Shown here: in pieces, positions 8,153-16,660 of the stretch | Layout: each line of letters opens with the position of its first letter | How positions within the stretch are numbered: the first letter of the stretch is position 1 | Translations under genes and position numbers: made by a program | The notes under the pieces: model-generated | What the model was told of the DNA's origin: nothing | Seen by the model: only the letters and a program-made list of their open reading frames with translations | The model's database searches: none | NCBI GenBank assembly: GCA_938038785.1 | Contig: CALHTB010000004.1 | Location: 1-41,329, forward strand | Length of the DNA stretch: 41,329 nucleotides | Direction of reading: 5' to 3' | Origin: an uncultured Acidimicrobiales bacterium | GTDB taxonomy: Bacteria > Actinomycetota > Acidimicrobiia > Acidimicrobiales > SHLQ01

Positions 8153-9790
8153 GTGAGCAGCATTGTTATCTCCGACCTCGACTATGCGCCCCCGGGTGCC
8201 GACTCACTGTTCTTTGACGTCTCGTTCAACGTGGCGCCCGGTGACCATGCAGCCATCGTCGGTGCAAATGGCGCAGGTAAGAGCACCATCTTGCGGATTC
8301 TCACCGGCGAGATCGACGCCGATGGCGGCGAGTTCGCCATCGGCGGCTCGTTCCTCACCATGACCCAGGATGTTGGCATGGGCCAGCCCGACGCATCGCT
8401 GCGCGACATGCTCCTTGAGGTGGCACTACCCGAGCTGCGCGACGCGGGCAAGGCGCTCGTCGCCGCTGAAGCTGCCTTGGCCGACGGCACCGACGACGGC
8501 ATGGGCTACGCCGAGGCCATCACGGCATGGGGCGACCTTGGCGGCTACGAACTCGAATCCGATTGGGCCGCCGCAGCCGAACGAAGCGTGAAGACCAAGG
8601 TCGACGATTTCACCACGCGCAAGGTTGGCGAATTGTCTGGTGGCGAGCGCAAACGGCTTGTGCTCGACCTGCTGTTGACCTCGGGCGCCGACGTACTTCT
8701 GCTCGACGAGCCCGACAACTACCTCGACATTCCCACCCGCGTCTGGCTCGAAGACCAGATCCTCGCCTGCCAAAGCACGATCCTCATGGTCAGCCACGAC
8801 CGCTCGTTGCTCGAACGGGTGGCAACAAAGATCGTTGTCCTCGAGGGCGCAGGTTGTTGGGTGCATGGCGGTTCGTACGCCACGTTCCCCGAAGCCCGTG
8901 CAGCCCGCCAGGCCCAACTCGGCGATGCGCTGAAACGATGGGAGGCCGAGGAACGTCGCCTGCACGCTCACATGAAGGTCATGAAGGTTCGGGCTGCCCA
9001 GAACTTCAAGAACGCAACGAAGGCCAATGCCGCCGAGACTCGGTGGGAGAAGTTCGTGAAAGCCGGGCCTCCCCCTCCCCCGGTGCGCGACGAGAACATC
9101 CACGTCAACCTGCGCGGCGCGGACTCTGCCCGCCGGGTGCTCAACATCGTCGATGTGTCGATCGGCGACCTCTTCTTCCCGTTCACCGACGAAGTGCACT
9201 TCGGGGAACGACTCGGGCTTATCGGCCCGAACGGCACCGGCAAGACACACTTGCTGCGGGCGTTAGCCGGCGAGATCGAACCCGACGAGGGCTCGATCGG
9301 CCTCGGGCCACGCACATCGGTCGGCACGTTTACCCAGGTCAATGACCGGCCCGACTTTCTCGGCCGCGAGGCGGTCGACATTGTCAAGGAGCGCACACGC
9401 GACGAAGAGGGCGCAATGAAGTCGCTGGCACGATATGGGCTGGCGAACCAGGCCCGCCAAGAGTTTGAGACGCTCTCGGGCGGGCAGAAAGCACGGCTCG
9501 AAATCCTCTGCCTCGAGCTCGAGGGCCACAACGTCTTGCTACTCGACGAGCCCACGGACAACCTCGACATCGAATCGTCCGAAGCGCTCGAGAAAGCACT
9601 CGACGGCTTCGAGGGAACCGTCGTGGCGGTCAGCCACGACCGCACATTCCTCGAAAGCCTCGACCGCTTCGTCATGATCAACGACGACGGCTCGGTCTAC
9701 TCACTACCCGACTACGACGTCGCCATGAAAGGCCTCGCCGACCCACCAAGCGTGGCCACCATCAAGCTGGCCAAGTCACTGACCGACTAG
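8153..9790 (+). CDS. ABC-F family ATP-binding protein
   Basis: A soluble protein of about 545 residues with two ABC ATPase domains and no membrane segment, as in ABC-F translation factors and antibiotic-resistance proteins. Domain 1 has Walker A GANGAGKST (about residues 37-45), signature LSGGERKRL (about 160) and Walker B VLLLDEPDNYLD. Domain 2 has GPNGTGKTH (about 358), LSGGQKARL (about 441) and VLLLDEPTDNLD. The linker between them is charged and helical (RWEAEERRLHAHMKVMK), as in the P-site tRNA interaction motif. GTG at 8153 is chosen because the open frame back to 8084 encodes Arg-rich sequence overlapping the divergent transporter. The family acts on the ribosome, but which member this is cannot be told. 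Confidence 0.88.
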   Translation: MSSIVISDLDYAPPGADSLFFDVSFNVAPGDHAAIVGANGAGKSTILRILTGEIDADGGEFAIGGSFLTMTQDVGMGQPDASLRDMLLEVALPELRDAGKALVAAEAALADGTDDGMGYAEAITAWGDLGGYELESDWAAAAERSVKTKVDDFTTRKVGELSGGERKRLVLDLLLTSGADVLLLDEPDNYLDIPTRVWLEDQILACQSTILMVSHDRSLLERVATKIVVLEGAGCWVHGGSYATFPEARAARQAQLGDALKRWEAEERRLHAHMKVMKVRAAQNFKNATKANAAETRWEKFVKAGPPPPPVRDENIHVNLRGADSARRVLNIVDVSIGDLFFPFTDEVHFGERLGLIGPNGTGKTHLLRALAGEIEPDEGSIGLGPRTSVGTFTQVNDRPDFLGREAVDIVKERTRDEEGAMKSLARYGLANQARQEFETLSGGQKARLEILCLELEGHNVLLLDEPTDNLDIESSEALEKALDGFEGTVVAVSHDRTFLESLDRFVMINDDGSVYSLPDYDVAMKGLADPPSVATIKLAKSLTD

Positions 9791-9798
9791 TTGCTCAC

Positions 9799-10836
9799 TT
9801 AGCCGAACGCTGGCATCACATCGGAGATGAAGAGCTCCATCGAGCGCTTCTGTTCTTCGAGGCCCAAGCCCATGCTGGCGTAGTAGATGAACGAGTCGAC
9901 CCCGAGGGCTTCGTAGGTCTTGAGCTTCTCGATGACCTGATCGGGCGTTCCGACCAGCAGGTTCTCGTGCAATGACTGTGGGTTGTACTCGACGTGGGCA
10001 TCGAGTTGCTCTTGTGAACCCAGCGCCGGGATACCTTCGGTGACCTGCCCGTCCCCGCTGAACAGCGTGCCGAACATTCCGAGCTGACGCTGGGCTGCAC
10101 GAACCGGGACTTCCCAGTCGGCGGCATCGTCGTAGACCGCAGCGTGGCGCATCATTGCCCACTGCGGTGTGAAGCCATTGCCCGCCTTTGCGATCGAATC
10201 ATCGAGTTGACCGCGGTACTTCACCATCTCCTCATGGGGGCGGGCGATCGGCCACGACATGACGTTGCATTCGTTCTGCACCGCCCAATCAAACGTGATG
10301 GGCGAACGTGCTGCGACCCAGATCGGAGGGTGCGGCGTCTGCAGCGGCTTGGGGCATGAGGTGGCCGTTGGGAACTGCCAGAACTCGCCATCGTGCGCGT
10401 AGTCGCCAGCCCAGAGTTCCTTGAGCACCGGCAACATCTCGGCCATGTACTTGTAGGCATCGGACTGCTTGAGCCCAGGGCGCATCCGGTCGAACTCGCG
10501 CTGATAGGCGCCACTGCCAATGCCGAATTCGAGCCGTCCGCCGCTGATGAGGTCAGTGAACGCGGCCTCGCCCGCCAAATTGATCGGGTGCCAATAGGCC
10601 GCAACCGCAACCGCGGTGCCAAGGCGAATTCGGTCGGTGTGCGCTGCCCACCACGTCAGGATCTGAAACGGGTTCGGCGCGATGGTCATCTCGAGGGCGT
10701 GGTGTTCGGCGGCCCAGACGGTTTCAAACCCGCCCTGGTCGGCCATCTGCACCATCTCAAGCGTGTGCGCCTCGACCTTCTCCATGTCGATGCCACGCTC
10801 GAGTCGTTCAAGATTGATTGCCAGCTGAAACTTCAT
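9799..10836 (-). CDS. LLM class flavin-dependent oxidoreductase (luciferase-like monooxygenase)
   Basis: A 345-residue TIM-barrel protein of the bacterial luciferase-like family, which uses reduced FMN or F420. Typical segments are MADQGGFETVWAAEHHALE, AAHTDRIRLGTAVAVAAYWHPINLAGEAAFTDLISGGRLEFGIGSGA (split by the barrel strands), HPPIWVAARSP and the C-terminal VGTPDQVIEKLKTYEALGVD. ATG at 10836 follows the Shine-Dalgarno-like GAGAGGA. It is the last gene of a minus-strand run and is separated from the aldehyde dehydrogenase by a nested palindrome that touches its ribosome-binding site. A role in oxidising an intermediate of the same pathway is inferred from position only. Confidence 0.85.
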   Translation of the reverse strand: MKFQLAINLERLERGIDMEKVEAHTLEMVQMADQGGFETVWAAEHHALEMTIAPNPFQILTWWAAHTDRIRLGTAVAVAAYWHPINLAGEAAFTDLISGGRLEFGIGSGAYQREFDRMRPGLKQSDAYKYMAEMLPVLKELWAGDYAHDGEFWQFPTATSCPKPLQTPHPPIWVAARSPITFDWAVQNECNVMSWPIARPHEEMVKYRGQLDDSIAKAGNGFTPQWAMMRHAAVYDDAADWEVPVRAAQRQLGMFGTLFSGDGQVTEGIPALGSQEQLDAHVEYNPQSLHENLLVGTPDQVIEKLKTYEALGVDSFIYYASMGLGLEEQKRSMELFISDVMPAFG

Positions 10837-10847
10837 CGGTTCCTCTC

Positions 10848-10898
10848 ACAAATTTGAACCGCTAGGTACGCCTGGCGTACCTCTTGGTTCAAATTTGT
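10848..10898 (-). promoter_or_regulatory. nested palindrome/hairpin between aldehyde dehydrogenase and LLM genes
   Basis: The outer arms ACAAATTTGAACC (10848-10860) and GGTTCAAATTTGT (10886-10898) are perfectly complementary over 13 bases. Inside them GGTACGCC (10865-10872) and GGCGTACC (10874-10881) form a second perfect pair. The two stems are separated by a small internal loop (GCTA/TCTT). The structure begins three bases after the aldehyde dehydrogenase stop and ends at the ribosome-binding site of the LLM gene. There is no T run, so it could be a processing or attenuation hairpin or a double operator rather than a standard terminator. Confidence 0.6.
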
Positions 10899-10901
10899 TG
10901 G

Positions 10902-12386
10902 TTAGCGGGGGGCGGACAGGCTGCTGCCTAGCGGTTCGTTGGAGGTGTTCATCCACACAGTCTTTGGGCGGGTGTAGTCGTACATTGCTTGGAAGCCAGA
11001 CTCGCGGCCGTAACCCGAACCCTTCATACCGCCAAATTCGGCAACAGGTGAGATCACTCGGTACGTGTTGACCCACACGATTCCAGCCTTGACCTTCTTA
11101 GCGACCCGAAGCGAGCGGGCCGAGTCTCTGGTGAAGATGCCAGCGGCGAGACCGTGCTTGGTGTCGTTGGCCATGGCGATCACTTCGTCTTCGTCGGTGA
11201 AGCGAATGATGGCTGCAACCGGACCGAACAGTTCGGTGTCGACAATGCGAAGGTCTTGACTTGGGCACTCGATCATCGTCGGTTTGTAGAAGAGGCCGTC
11301 GAGGCCGTCTGGTCGCTCGCCGCCGGTGTGCAGCGTCGCGCCTTCGGTGAGGGCATGAGCGACTTCTCGCTCGCACGTTTCGAGCTGTCCAACCGTGCAC
11401 AGCGGACCCATCTGGGAGTTCTCGTCCAGCGGGTCGCCGATGTTGATCGATTCAGCGACGGCCTTCATCTTCTCGATGAAGTCATCAGCGATGTCCTCGT
11501 GCAGGTAGACGCGTGAGCCAGCAACGCAGCTCTGTCCGCTGGCGGCGAAGATGCCGCCTACCGAGCCGTTGACCGCACTGTCGATGTCGGCGTCATCGAA
11601 CACGATGAACGGCGACTTGCCGCCGAGCTCGAGCGACACCTCGGCGAAGTTCTCGGCCGAGTTCCGGATGACATGTTGTGCCGACATGGGACCACCCGTG
11701 AACGACACTCGTGACACCAGCGGATGCGACGTCAGTGCGCGACCGCATGGTTCGCCATGCCCGGTGATGATGTTCACCACACCGTCGGGGATACCCGCTT
11801 CGGCGATGAGCTTGCCGAACTCGAGCATGGCGCCGGACGCGTGCTCGGACGACTTCAACACGATGGTGCATCCCGCAGCCAGTGCCGGACCCATCTTCAC
11901 CGCGGTGAGAAAGAGCTGACTGTTCCACGGCACGACAGCGGCAACCACGCCGATTGGTTCTCGGTTCGTAAACACGAACAGGTCGGGCTTATCGATGGGC
12001 AACGTCTCGCCAGCGATCTTGTCGGCCGCACCGGCATAGAAGTGGAAGTACTCGGCGATGTACTTCGCTTGCCAGCGAGTCTCGGCGAACAGCTTTCCGG
12101 TGTCGCGCGCCTCGATCGCGCCGAGCTCTTCGGACTTGTCGGCGAGCAGATCGGCCAGGTCGCGCAGGCACTTTCCACGTTGGCTCGGGGTCATCATCGA
12201 CCACGACCCCTCATTGAAGGCCCGGTCGGCGGCTTCAACCGCCGCGTTGACGTCGGCCTCAGTGGCTTCGGGGACGGTGCTCCAGACCTCACCGTTCGAC
12301 GGGTTGATACTGTCGAAGCGACCTCCGTCGGACGCGTCGACCCACTTCCCGTCGATAAGCATTTGGTAGTTGGTGAGCTCGGTCAT
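10902..12386 (-). CDS. NAD(P)-dependent aldehyde dehydrogenase
   Basis: A 494-residue aldehyde dehydrogenase of standard length. Visible motifs are the cofactor-binding VPWNSQLFLTAVKMGPALAA, the FTGGP turn, the general-base region SLELGGKSPFIVFDDADID, the catalytic cysteine in GQSCVAGSRV, and the C-terminal ELFGPVAAIIRF and EFGGMKGSGYGRESG. It oxidises an aldehyde to the acid. Its ATG overlaps the stop of the upstream ThDP enzyme (ATGA) and has an internal Shine-Dalgarno AGGAGAG six bases before. The pairing therefore suggests that it consumes an aldehyde made by that enzyme. The specific aldehyde is not identifiable. Confidence 0.92.
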   Translation of the reverse strand: MTELTNYQMLIDGKWVDASDGGRFDSINPSNGEVWSTVPEATEADVNAAVEAADRAFNEGSWSMMTPSQRGKCLRDLADLLADKSEELGAIEARDTGKLFAETRWQAKYIAEYFHFYAGAADKIAGETLPIDKPDLFVFTNREPIGVVAAVVPWNSQLFLTAVKMGPALAAGCTIVLKSSEHASGAMLEFGKLIAEAGIPDGVVNIITGHGEPCGRALTSHPLVSRVSFTGGPMSAQHVIRNSAENFAEVSLELGGKSPFIVFDDADIDSAVNGSVGGIFAASGQSCVAGSRVYLHEDIADDFIEKMKAVAESINIGDPLDENSQMGPLCTVGQLETCEREVAHALTEGATLHTGGERPDGLDGLFYKPTMIECPSQDLRIVDTELFGPVAAIIRFTDEDEVIAMANDTKHGLAAGIFTRDSARSLRVAKKVKAGIVWVNTYRVISPVAEFGGMKGSGYGRESGFQAMYDYTRPKTVWMNTSNEPLGSSLSAPR

Positions 12387-14107
12387 GAGTTCTCTCCTGT
12401 TTCTGAGGCGCTGATTGCAGATGTATCTGTCCGGTGTGCGAACGAGTCGCGGCGGAAGCTATAGAGCGAGTCAGGGTCAACGGCGATCTCGACGACAGCC
12501 GGTTTGTCGCTGGCGAGTGCGGCTTCGACCGCTCCACCCACTTCTCCGAGTGTGTCGGCCCGGAACCCGACAGCACCATACAGCTCGGCCACCTTGTCGA
12601 ACGGCGGGCTGTCGATGTCGGCACCGATGTATCGCTCGCCGAAGAAATCTCGTTGGTAGGCCTTCTCGGCTCCCCAACACTTGTTGTTCATCACGACGGT
12701 GACGGTGTTGAGGTTGTAGGCGACCGCAGTGCTGAGCTCGCTGATCGTCATGCCAAAGCCGCCATCGCCCATGAGCGAGATGACCGGTCGTTCGGGCTGG
12801 GCGCATTTGATGCCAAGCCCCGCGGCGAAGCTGAACCCGACAAGACCAAAGTCGAGGGGGCTGAACAAGCTCAGTGGCGAGTGGTAGTTGAGCGCGTCGG
12901 TGACCTGGAGACACATCGTGCCGGCATCGAGCGTGATCGCCGCTTCGGGAGGCATGACCTTGCGAAACTCTCTGAAGAGCCCACTCGGTTGGATCGGGTC
13001 GGTGTCGATCGCTTCGAGGTCACGATCGACCAGATACGCCGCGCGTTCGGCTTCGAACGCCGTCGCCCACGCCTCGACCTCGGCGCGCTTGTCGAGCGTG
13101 CCAAGCGCCGCGGTTAACTGACGCGCTGCCTCGGGAGCATCGGCCCAGATCCCGACCTCGACCGGGAAGAACCGGCCAATAGCCGTGGGCTCGATCTCGA
13201 TCTGGATGATCTTCGCGTCAACGTTGATGTTGTCGTAGCTGTAGAACGTCGAGTTGAAACCAAGCCGGGTTCCGAGCGCGATGATGACGTCAGCCTCCTT
13301 GACCAAACGGCTTGCCACCGGGTTGCCCCGTGGCCCCATTTGTCCAGCGTTGAACCTGTGGCCAAACGGAATCGCATCGCCGTGCCCCGGAGAAGTTGTG
13401 ATCGGGCAACCAATCGCCTCGGCTAATTCGAGCGCAGCCTCGTGGCCAGCGGTGTTCTTGATGCCTCCCCCGGCCACGATGACCGGCTGGCGTGCGGTCC
13501 GAATAAGCGTGGCGGCGGATTCGATCGAGTTGGCCGCTGCAGCCGGTGTGGTGTCGGGCCGGTACTGGTCGGGAGTCTGTGCCGGTTCGAAGTCGGCAAT
13601 ACCGGCAAGCACATCGCGTGGCAGGTTGATCTGCACCGGGCCCCGCCGGGGCGTCATGGCAACTCGAAACGCCTCGCGCATGAGCTCGCCCACGCGGTCG
13701 GTGCTGGGGACCGTCCAGGTCTTCTTGGTTACCGGTGTGAACAGCGCCTCTTGGTCGACCTCTTGAAAGGCGTCGCGATACCGGTGGCCACTGGCAAGGT
13801 GCCCGGCAATGGCAACAACGGGCGAATACGCAGCCTTGGCCTGAGCGAGCCCGGTGACCAGGTTCGTCGAGCCCGGCCCGTTCTGCCCGGCAAGCACCAC
13901 GCCCGGACCGCCCGACACACGGGCATAGCCGTCGGCCATATGCGTACCGGTTCGCTCGTCTCGCACACCGATGAACTCGAGCCCATCAGCGTGGTACATC
14001 GCATCGAACATCTCCATCGTCGCCGAACCAATGAGGCCAAAGACATGGCCCACCTGTTCGGCTTGGAGTGCGTCGACGGCGGCTTGCCCGCCGGTCATTT
14101 CAGTCAT
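12383..14107 (-). CDS. thiamine diphosphate-dependent enzyme, sulfoacetaldehyde acetyltransferase (Xsc)-like
   Basis: A 574-residue ThDP enzyme of the acetolactate synthase superfamily with the three-domain layout: Pyr domain with the activating Glu in VRDERTGTHMADGYAR, a central domain, and a PP domain with GDGGFGMTISEL and the metal-site NNKCWGAEK. The GLIGSATM start, WGAEK and a late FRRD motif recall sulfoacetaldehyde acetyltransferase more than acetolactate synthase, from my memory of that family. No phosphate acetyltransferase gene is adjacent, and an aldehyde dehydrogenase follows instead. A 2-oxoacid decarboxylase role (acid to aldehyde to acid) is therefore equally plausible. ATG at 14107 overlaps the hydrolase stop by eight bases; an alternative ATG lies at 14131. 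Confidence 0.75.
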   Translation of the reverse strand: MTEMTGGQAAVDALQAEQVGHVFGLIGSATMEMFDAMYHADGLEFIGVRDERTGTHMADGYARVSGGPGVVLAGQNGPGSTNLVTGLAQAKAAYSPVVAIAGHLASGHRYRDAFQEVDQEALFTPVTKKTWTVPSTDRVGELMREAFRVAMTPRRGPVQINLPRDVLAGIADFEPAQTPDQYRPDTTPAAAANSIESAATLIRTARQPVIVAGGGIKNTAGHEAALELAEAIGCPITTSPGHGDAIPFGHRFNAGQMGPRGNPVASRLVKEADVIIALGTRLGFNSTFYSYDNINVDAKIIQIEIEPTAIGRFFPVEVGIWADAPEAARQLTAALGTLDKRAEVEAWATAFEAERAAYLVDRDLEAIDTDPIQPSGLFREFRKVMPPEAAITLDAGTMCLQVTDALNYHSPLSLFSPLDFGLVGFSFAAGLGIKCAQPERPVISLMGDGGFGMTISELSTAVAYNLNTVTVVMNNKCWGAEKAYQRDFFGERYIGADIDSPPFDKVAELYGAVGFRADTLGEVGGAVEAALASDKPAVVEIAVDPDSLYSFRRDSFAHRTDTSAISASETGENS

Positions 14108-14954
14108 GGGAAATACCGTTCTTCTGAGCATGGTGCTCGCCAGGCGTGGGTGAGGCTCCGAAAAACGTCTCGTTGAGGAACGAGACGATGGGCTCGGTGA
14201 AAGCGGCGGGGTCTTCGAGCAGACCGAGGTGTTGTCGGTTGGGCACGATGATGGTTTGGGCGCCTTCGATTTCGGCGGCGATGTCGTGGCTCATCTTCGG
14301 GGTGCTGCCGCTGTCGTTCTCGCACGTCATCACCAGCGTGGGTTTGGCGATCGGTGGCTGTGGGTTGATGAGCTCGACAACGCCGTTGGCGAGAACCCAC
14401 CGATTAGCGGCATAGACCTCGATGTCATTGGCCAGCACCCAGTCGCGAATCGTGGCCACATACTCGGGCTGCTCGGTTCGGAAGCCCTCGGTGAACCAAC
14501 GTTCAAGCGTGGCGTCGATGGTGGCCGCTGGGCCACCCGCGGCGGACGCCTCTGCGCGTTCTTCGACAAGCCGCTGTGCCTCTTCCCCACGTTCGTGCGG
14601 CGAGTTCAAGATGGCCAGCGCCGACACCCGGTTCGGGTGGTCGACAGCGATCCGACGGTTGATCATGCCACCGAGCGAGAAGCCAACGAGCGCAGCATGT
14701 TCGATGTCGAGCTCGTCCATCAGCTCGATGCACTGCTCAGAGAACACCGTGAGGTCGGGCGTGCGATCGGCGGGTGGAGTTTCGCCGTGACCGGCCAGGT
14801 CGTAGCGAATGACGCGGTAGTGCTCGGCGAACGCGGGCAGATGTTGATCCCACGTACCTCGGGTCATGCCGAGCCCATGAATCAGCACAACGACCGGCGC
14901 GTTCGCCGGTCCGTCGACCTCGAAAACCGTCCCCCTAGACGTCATCCCCTTCAT
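14100..14954 (-). CDS. alpha/beta hydrolase (3-oxoadipate enol-lactonase-like)
   Basis: A protein of about 284 residues with the alpha/beta hydrolase fold. The oxyanion-hole HGLGMTRGTWDQH comes first, then the nucleophile elbow GFSLGG with the catalytic Ser, an Asp in TCENDSGS and the His in NRQHLGLLE near the C-terminus. The overall look (RVIRYDLAGHGETP, ALVGFSLGGMINRRIAV) is that of PcaD-type enol-lactonases and related esterases. It sits between a carboxymuconolactone-decarboxylase-like gene and the ThDP enzyme on the same strand, so it likely hydrolyses a lactone or ester in that pathway. The start is uncertain: ATG at 14954 is used, with GTG at 14975 and ATG at 14945 as alternatives. Confidence 0.83.
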   Translation of the reverse strand: MKGMTSRGTVFEVDGPANAPVVVLIHGLGMTRGTWDQHLPAFAEHYRVIRYDLAGHGETPPADRTPDLTVFSEQCIELMDELDIEHAALVGFSLGGMINRRIAVDHPNRVSALAILNSPHERGEEAQRLVEERAEASAAGGPAATIDATLERWFTEGFRTEQPEYVATIRDWVLANDIEVYAANRWVLANGVVELINPQPPIAKPTLVMTCENDSGSTPKMSHDIAAEIEGAQTIIVPNRQHLGLLEDPAAFTEPIVSFLNETFFGASPTPGEHHAQKNGISHD

Positions 14955-15023
14955 CACCCAATAAGTCTCGCGCACATCACGATTTTTGCCGCTTTGGAGG
15001 ACGGCTCAGCTTGCGGGCAATTA

Positions 15024-15434
15024 CTACTCCCGGTTCTGGGCTTTCCACTCGTCGAGAATGGGCCGGGCGGTGCGCATGCCGTCGATGGCGGCAGGTAGGC
15101 CGCAGTACGGGCCAGCGTGGATCAGCGCTTCTTCGATCTCTTCGGGCGATAGCCCGTTGTTCAGCGCACCGCGGGTATGAATTGCCAGCTCGTGCGGACG
15201 GTTGAGCGCGGTCAGCATCGCCAAGTTCAACAAGCTGCGATCGCGCAACGACAGCTTGTCATCGCGCTGCCACACGGTGCCCCAAGCAAACCCGGTCACC
15301 ATCTCCTGAAGCGCGTGTTGGGCCTCGGTCTCTGGGGCATTCGCAGCATCGACGTATTCGTCGCCAAGGACCTGTCGGCGCACGGGCATCCCGTTCGCTA
15401 CTCGATCGATTGGGCCAGTGGGTTCGAATGACAT
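15024..15434 (-). CDS. carboxymuconolactone decarboxylase family protein (PcaC-like)
   Basis: A 136-residue all-helical protein. The family pattern is visible as FAWGTVWQRDDKLSLRDRSL followed by LAMLTALNRPHELAIHTRGALNNGLSPEEIEEALIHAGPYCGLPAAI, matching single-domain PcaC-type proteins rather than the CxxC-bearing AhpD peroxidases. PcaC decarboxylates 4-carboxymuconolactone. Family members with other substrates are common, so the exact reaction is open. The ATG at 15434 has a very strong Shine-Dalgarno AGGAGG five bases upstream. It is the first gene of the minus-strand run that continues with the hydrolase, ThDP enzyme and aldehyde dehydrogenase. Confidence 0.85.
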   Translation of the reverse strand: MSFEPTGPIDRVANGMPVRRQVLGDEYVDAANAPETEAQHALQEMVTGFAWGTVWQRDDKLSLRDRSLLNLAMLTALNRPHELAIHTRGALNNGLSPEEIEEALIHAGPYCGLPAAIDGMRTARPILDEWKAQNRE

Positions 15435-15473
15435 GGCAGCCTCCTGAATCAGCGTGGATCGCACCCTACTGGC

Positions 15474-15479
15474 TACCGT
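15474..15479 (+). promoter_or_regulatory. -10 box TACCGT of the HNH gene, leaderless-type
   Basis: TACCGT is followed by seven bases and the ATG at 15487, without a ribosome-binding site. It faces away from the strongly translated PcaC-like gene, so this is a divergent intergenic region. Confidence 0.5.
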
Positions 15480-15486
15480 CGAACCG

Positions 15487-15870
15487 ATGGGCCGATCAAC
15501 CGCTAACCGCCGGAAGCGCCTCGAGGAGATCCTCGAACGCGACGAACCAACGTGCGTGTGGTGTCGCCGACCCGTCGCCGTCGACTTGGTCGCCGCAACT
15601 ACCGAGCACGTCATCCCCCGCTTGAAGGGCGGCCCAAGTTGGATGGAGAACGAAGTCGCAGCATGTAAGCGATGCAACGGGCGGCGCGGGCACAAGAATC
15701 TTGCCGACTGGGCCGACGAATGCGAACGCAACGGCTGGGAGCCTGACCGAGCTCGCCTTATCCGCACGCTGGAAGCCCTCGAATCGCGCATTGCCCGACA
15801 AGGTGGCCAACGCAAGGCCCGGCCCTATCTCGCCACCCAGCTACGTCGCCTGAGAGGCGCTGCCGAGTGA
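15487..15870 (+). CDS. HNH endonuclease family protein
   Basis: A 127-residue protein with a zinc-ribbon HNH core. CVWC and CKRC supply the four metal cysteines, and EHVIPRLKGGPSWMENEVAAC carries the catalytic His and Asn. The C-terminal third is basic and helical (ALESRIARQGGQRKARPYLA), suited to nucleic-acid binding. The closest family style is the stand-alone HNH proteins of the McrA-like group. Whether it acts in defence, repair or recombination cannot be told, and no restriction partner is adjacent. ATG at 15487 is favoured by the -10 box seven bases before it, rather than the upstream in-frame codon at 15454. It converges with the dioxygenase gene. Confidence 0.85.
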   Translation: MGRSTANRRKRLEEILERDEPTCVWCRRPVAVDLVAATTEHVIPRLKGGPSWMENEVAACKRCNGRRGHKNLADWADECERNGWEPDRARLIRTLEALESRIARQGGQRKARPYLATQLRRLRGAAE

Positions 15871-15871
15871 T

Positions 15872-16660
15872 CTACCGCTCCATCACCGTGACCCGTTGGA
15901 GTATCCGACGCTTGCCCGGGTAGTCGTTCATGGCGTAGTGGAGCACGGCCCGGTTGTCCCACACCGTCAACTGATGGTCATCCCAACGAACTCGTCCTTG
16001 AAACTCGGGCCGGGTCTGATGGGCGTGGAGCTGCTCAAGCAAAGGCCGCGATTCTGCAGCGGTCCACCCGGCAAACCGATCGACAAACGCGGCATTCACA
16101 AACAAGGCTTTCTTTCCCGAACCGGGGTGTGTCCGCACGACCGGATGCACCGCAGCGGTCTCCTCGCTCTCGTCCACGTCGGGGTACACGTGCACCGCTT
16201 CAAGGCGCTCAAGTGTCGACTGCATTGCGGGCGAGAGCGTCTCGTAGGCGAAGAACTGGTTGGCGAACAAGGTGTCGCCGCACGGACCGTCGGGTATGTC
16301 GATCGCATAGAGCAATGACACCGACGAAGGCGGGTTCCGGAAGGTGATGTCTGCATGCCAGTACTCGCCGCCGAACACCTCGTCGTCGTGGGGTTCTTTG
16401 GCCACCTGCAAGATCGCCTCGTGTTCGGGGATCGAGTGCAGAAACGGATGCACATACGGATCGCCAAACAGCTGGCCAACCTCGACGTGGCGAGTCGGCG
16501 TGAGGTGTTGATCAGGAAACACGAGTACGAGGTGCTCGTGAAGGAGCTCGACCAAGCGTTCCTCGGCTTCACGCGTAAGGGGTTCAGACAGATCAAGCCC
16601 GATCACCATGGCGCCGAGCGCGTTCGACAGCCTCGACACGACCCATCGAGTTCCGCTCAT
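15872..16660 (-). CDS. TauD/TfdA family Fe(II)/2-oxoglutarate dioxygenase
   Basis: A 262-residue dioxygenase. The iron facial triad is visible: His and Asp in YWHADITF (about 102 and 104) and the distal His in VWDNRAVLHYAMNDY (about 241), followed by the 2-oxoglutarate-binding Arg in the GKRRILQR stretch. Such enzymes hydroxylate and release groups such as sulfite from taurine or cleave alkoxy acids. The substrate here is unknown. ATG at 16660 overlaps the stop of the FAD oxidase gene (ATGA), so the two are translationally coupled and probably act in the same pathway. The frame is open upstream to 16978 but runs antisense-like, low-complexity Arg-rich sequence over the oxidase gene and is rejected. 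Confidence 0.88.
   Translation of the reverse strand: MSGTRWVVSRLSNALGAMVIGLDLSEPLTREAEERLVELLHEHLVLVFPDQHLTPTRHVEVGQLFGDPYVHPFLHSIPEHEAILQVAKEPHDDEVFGGEYWHADITFRNPPSSVSLLYAIDIPDGPCGDTLFANQFFAYETLSPAMQSTLERLEAVHVYPDVDESEETAAVHPVVRTHPGSGKKALFVNAAFVDRFAGWTAAESRPLLEQLHAHQTRPEFQGRVRWDDHQLTVWDNRAVLHYAMNDYPGKRRILQRVTVMER

Noticed and set aside
12434..13117. A 227-residue plus-strand open frame opposite the ThDP enzyme
   Set aside because: It is the shadow of a high-GC gene: low-complexity, charged, without motifs, fully inside a strong minus-strand enzyme gene.
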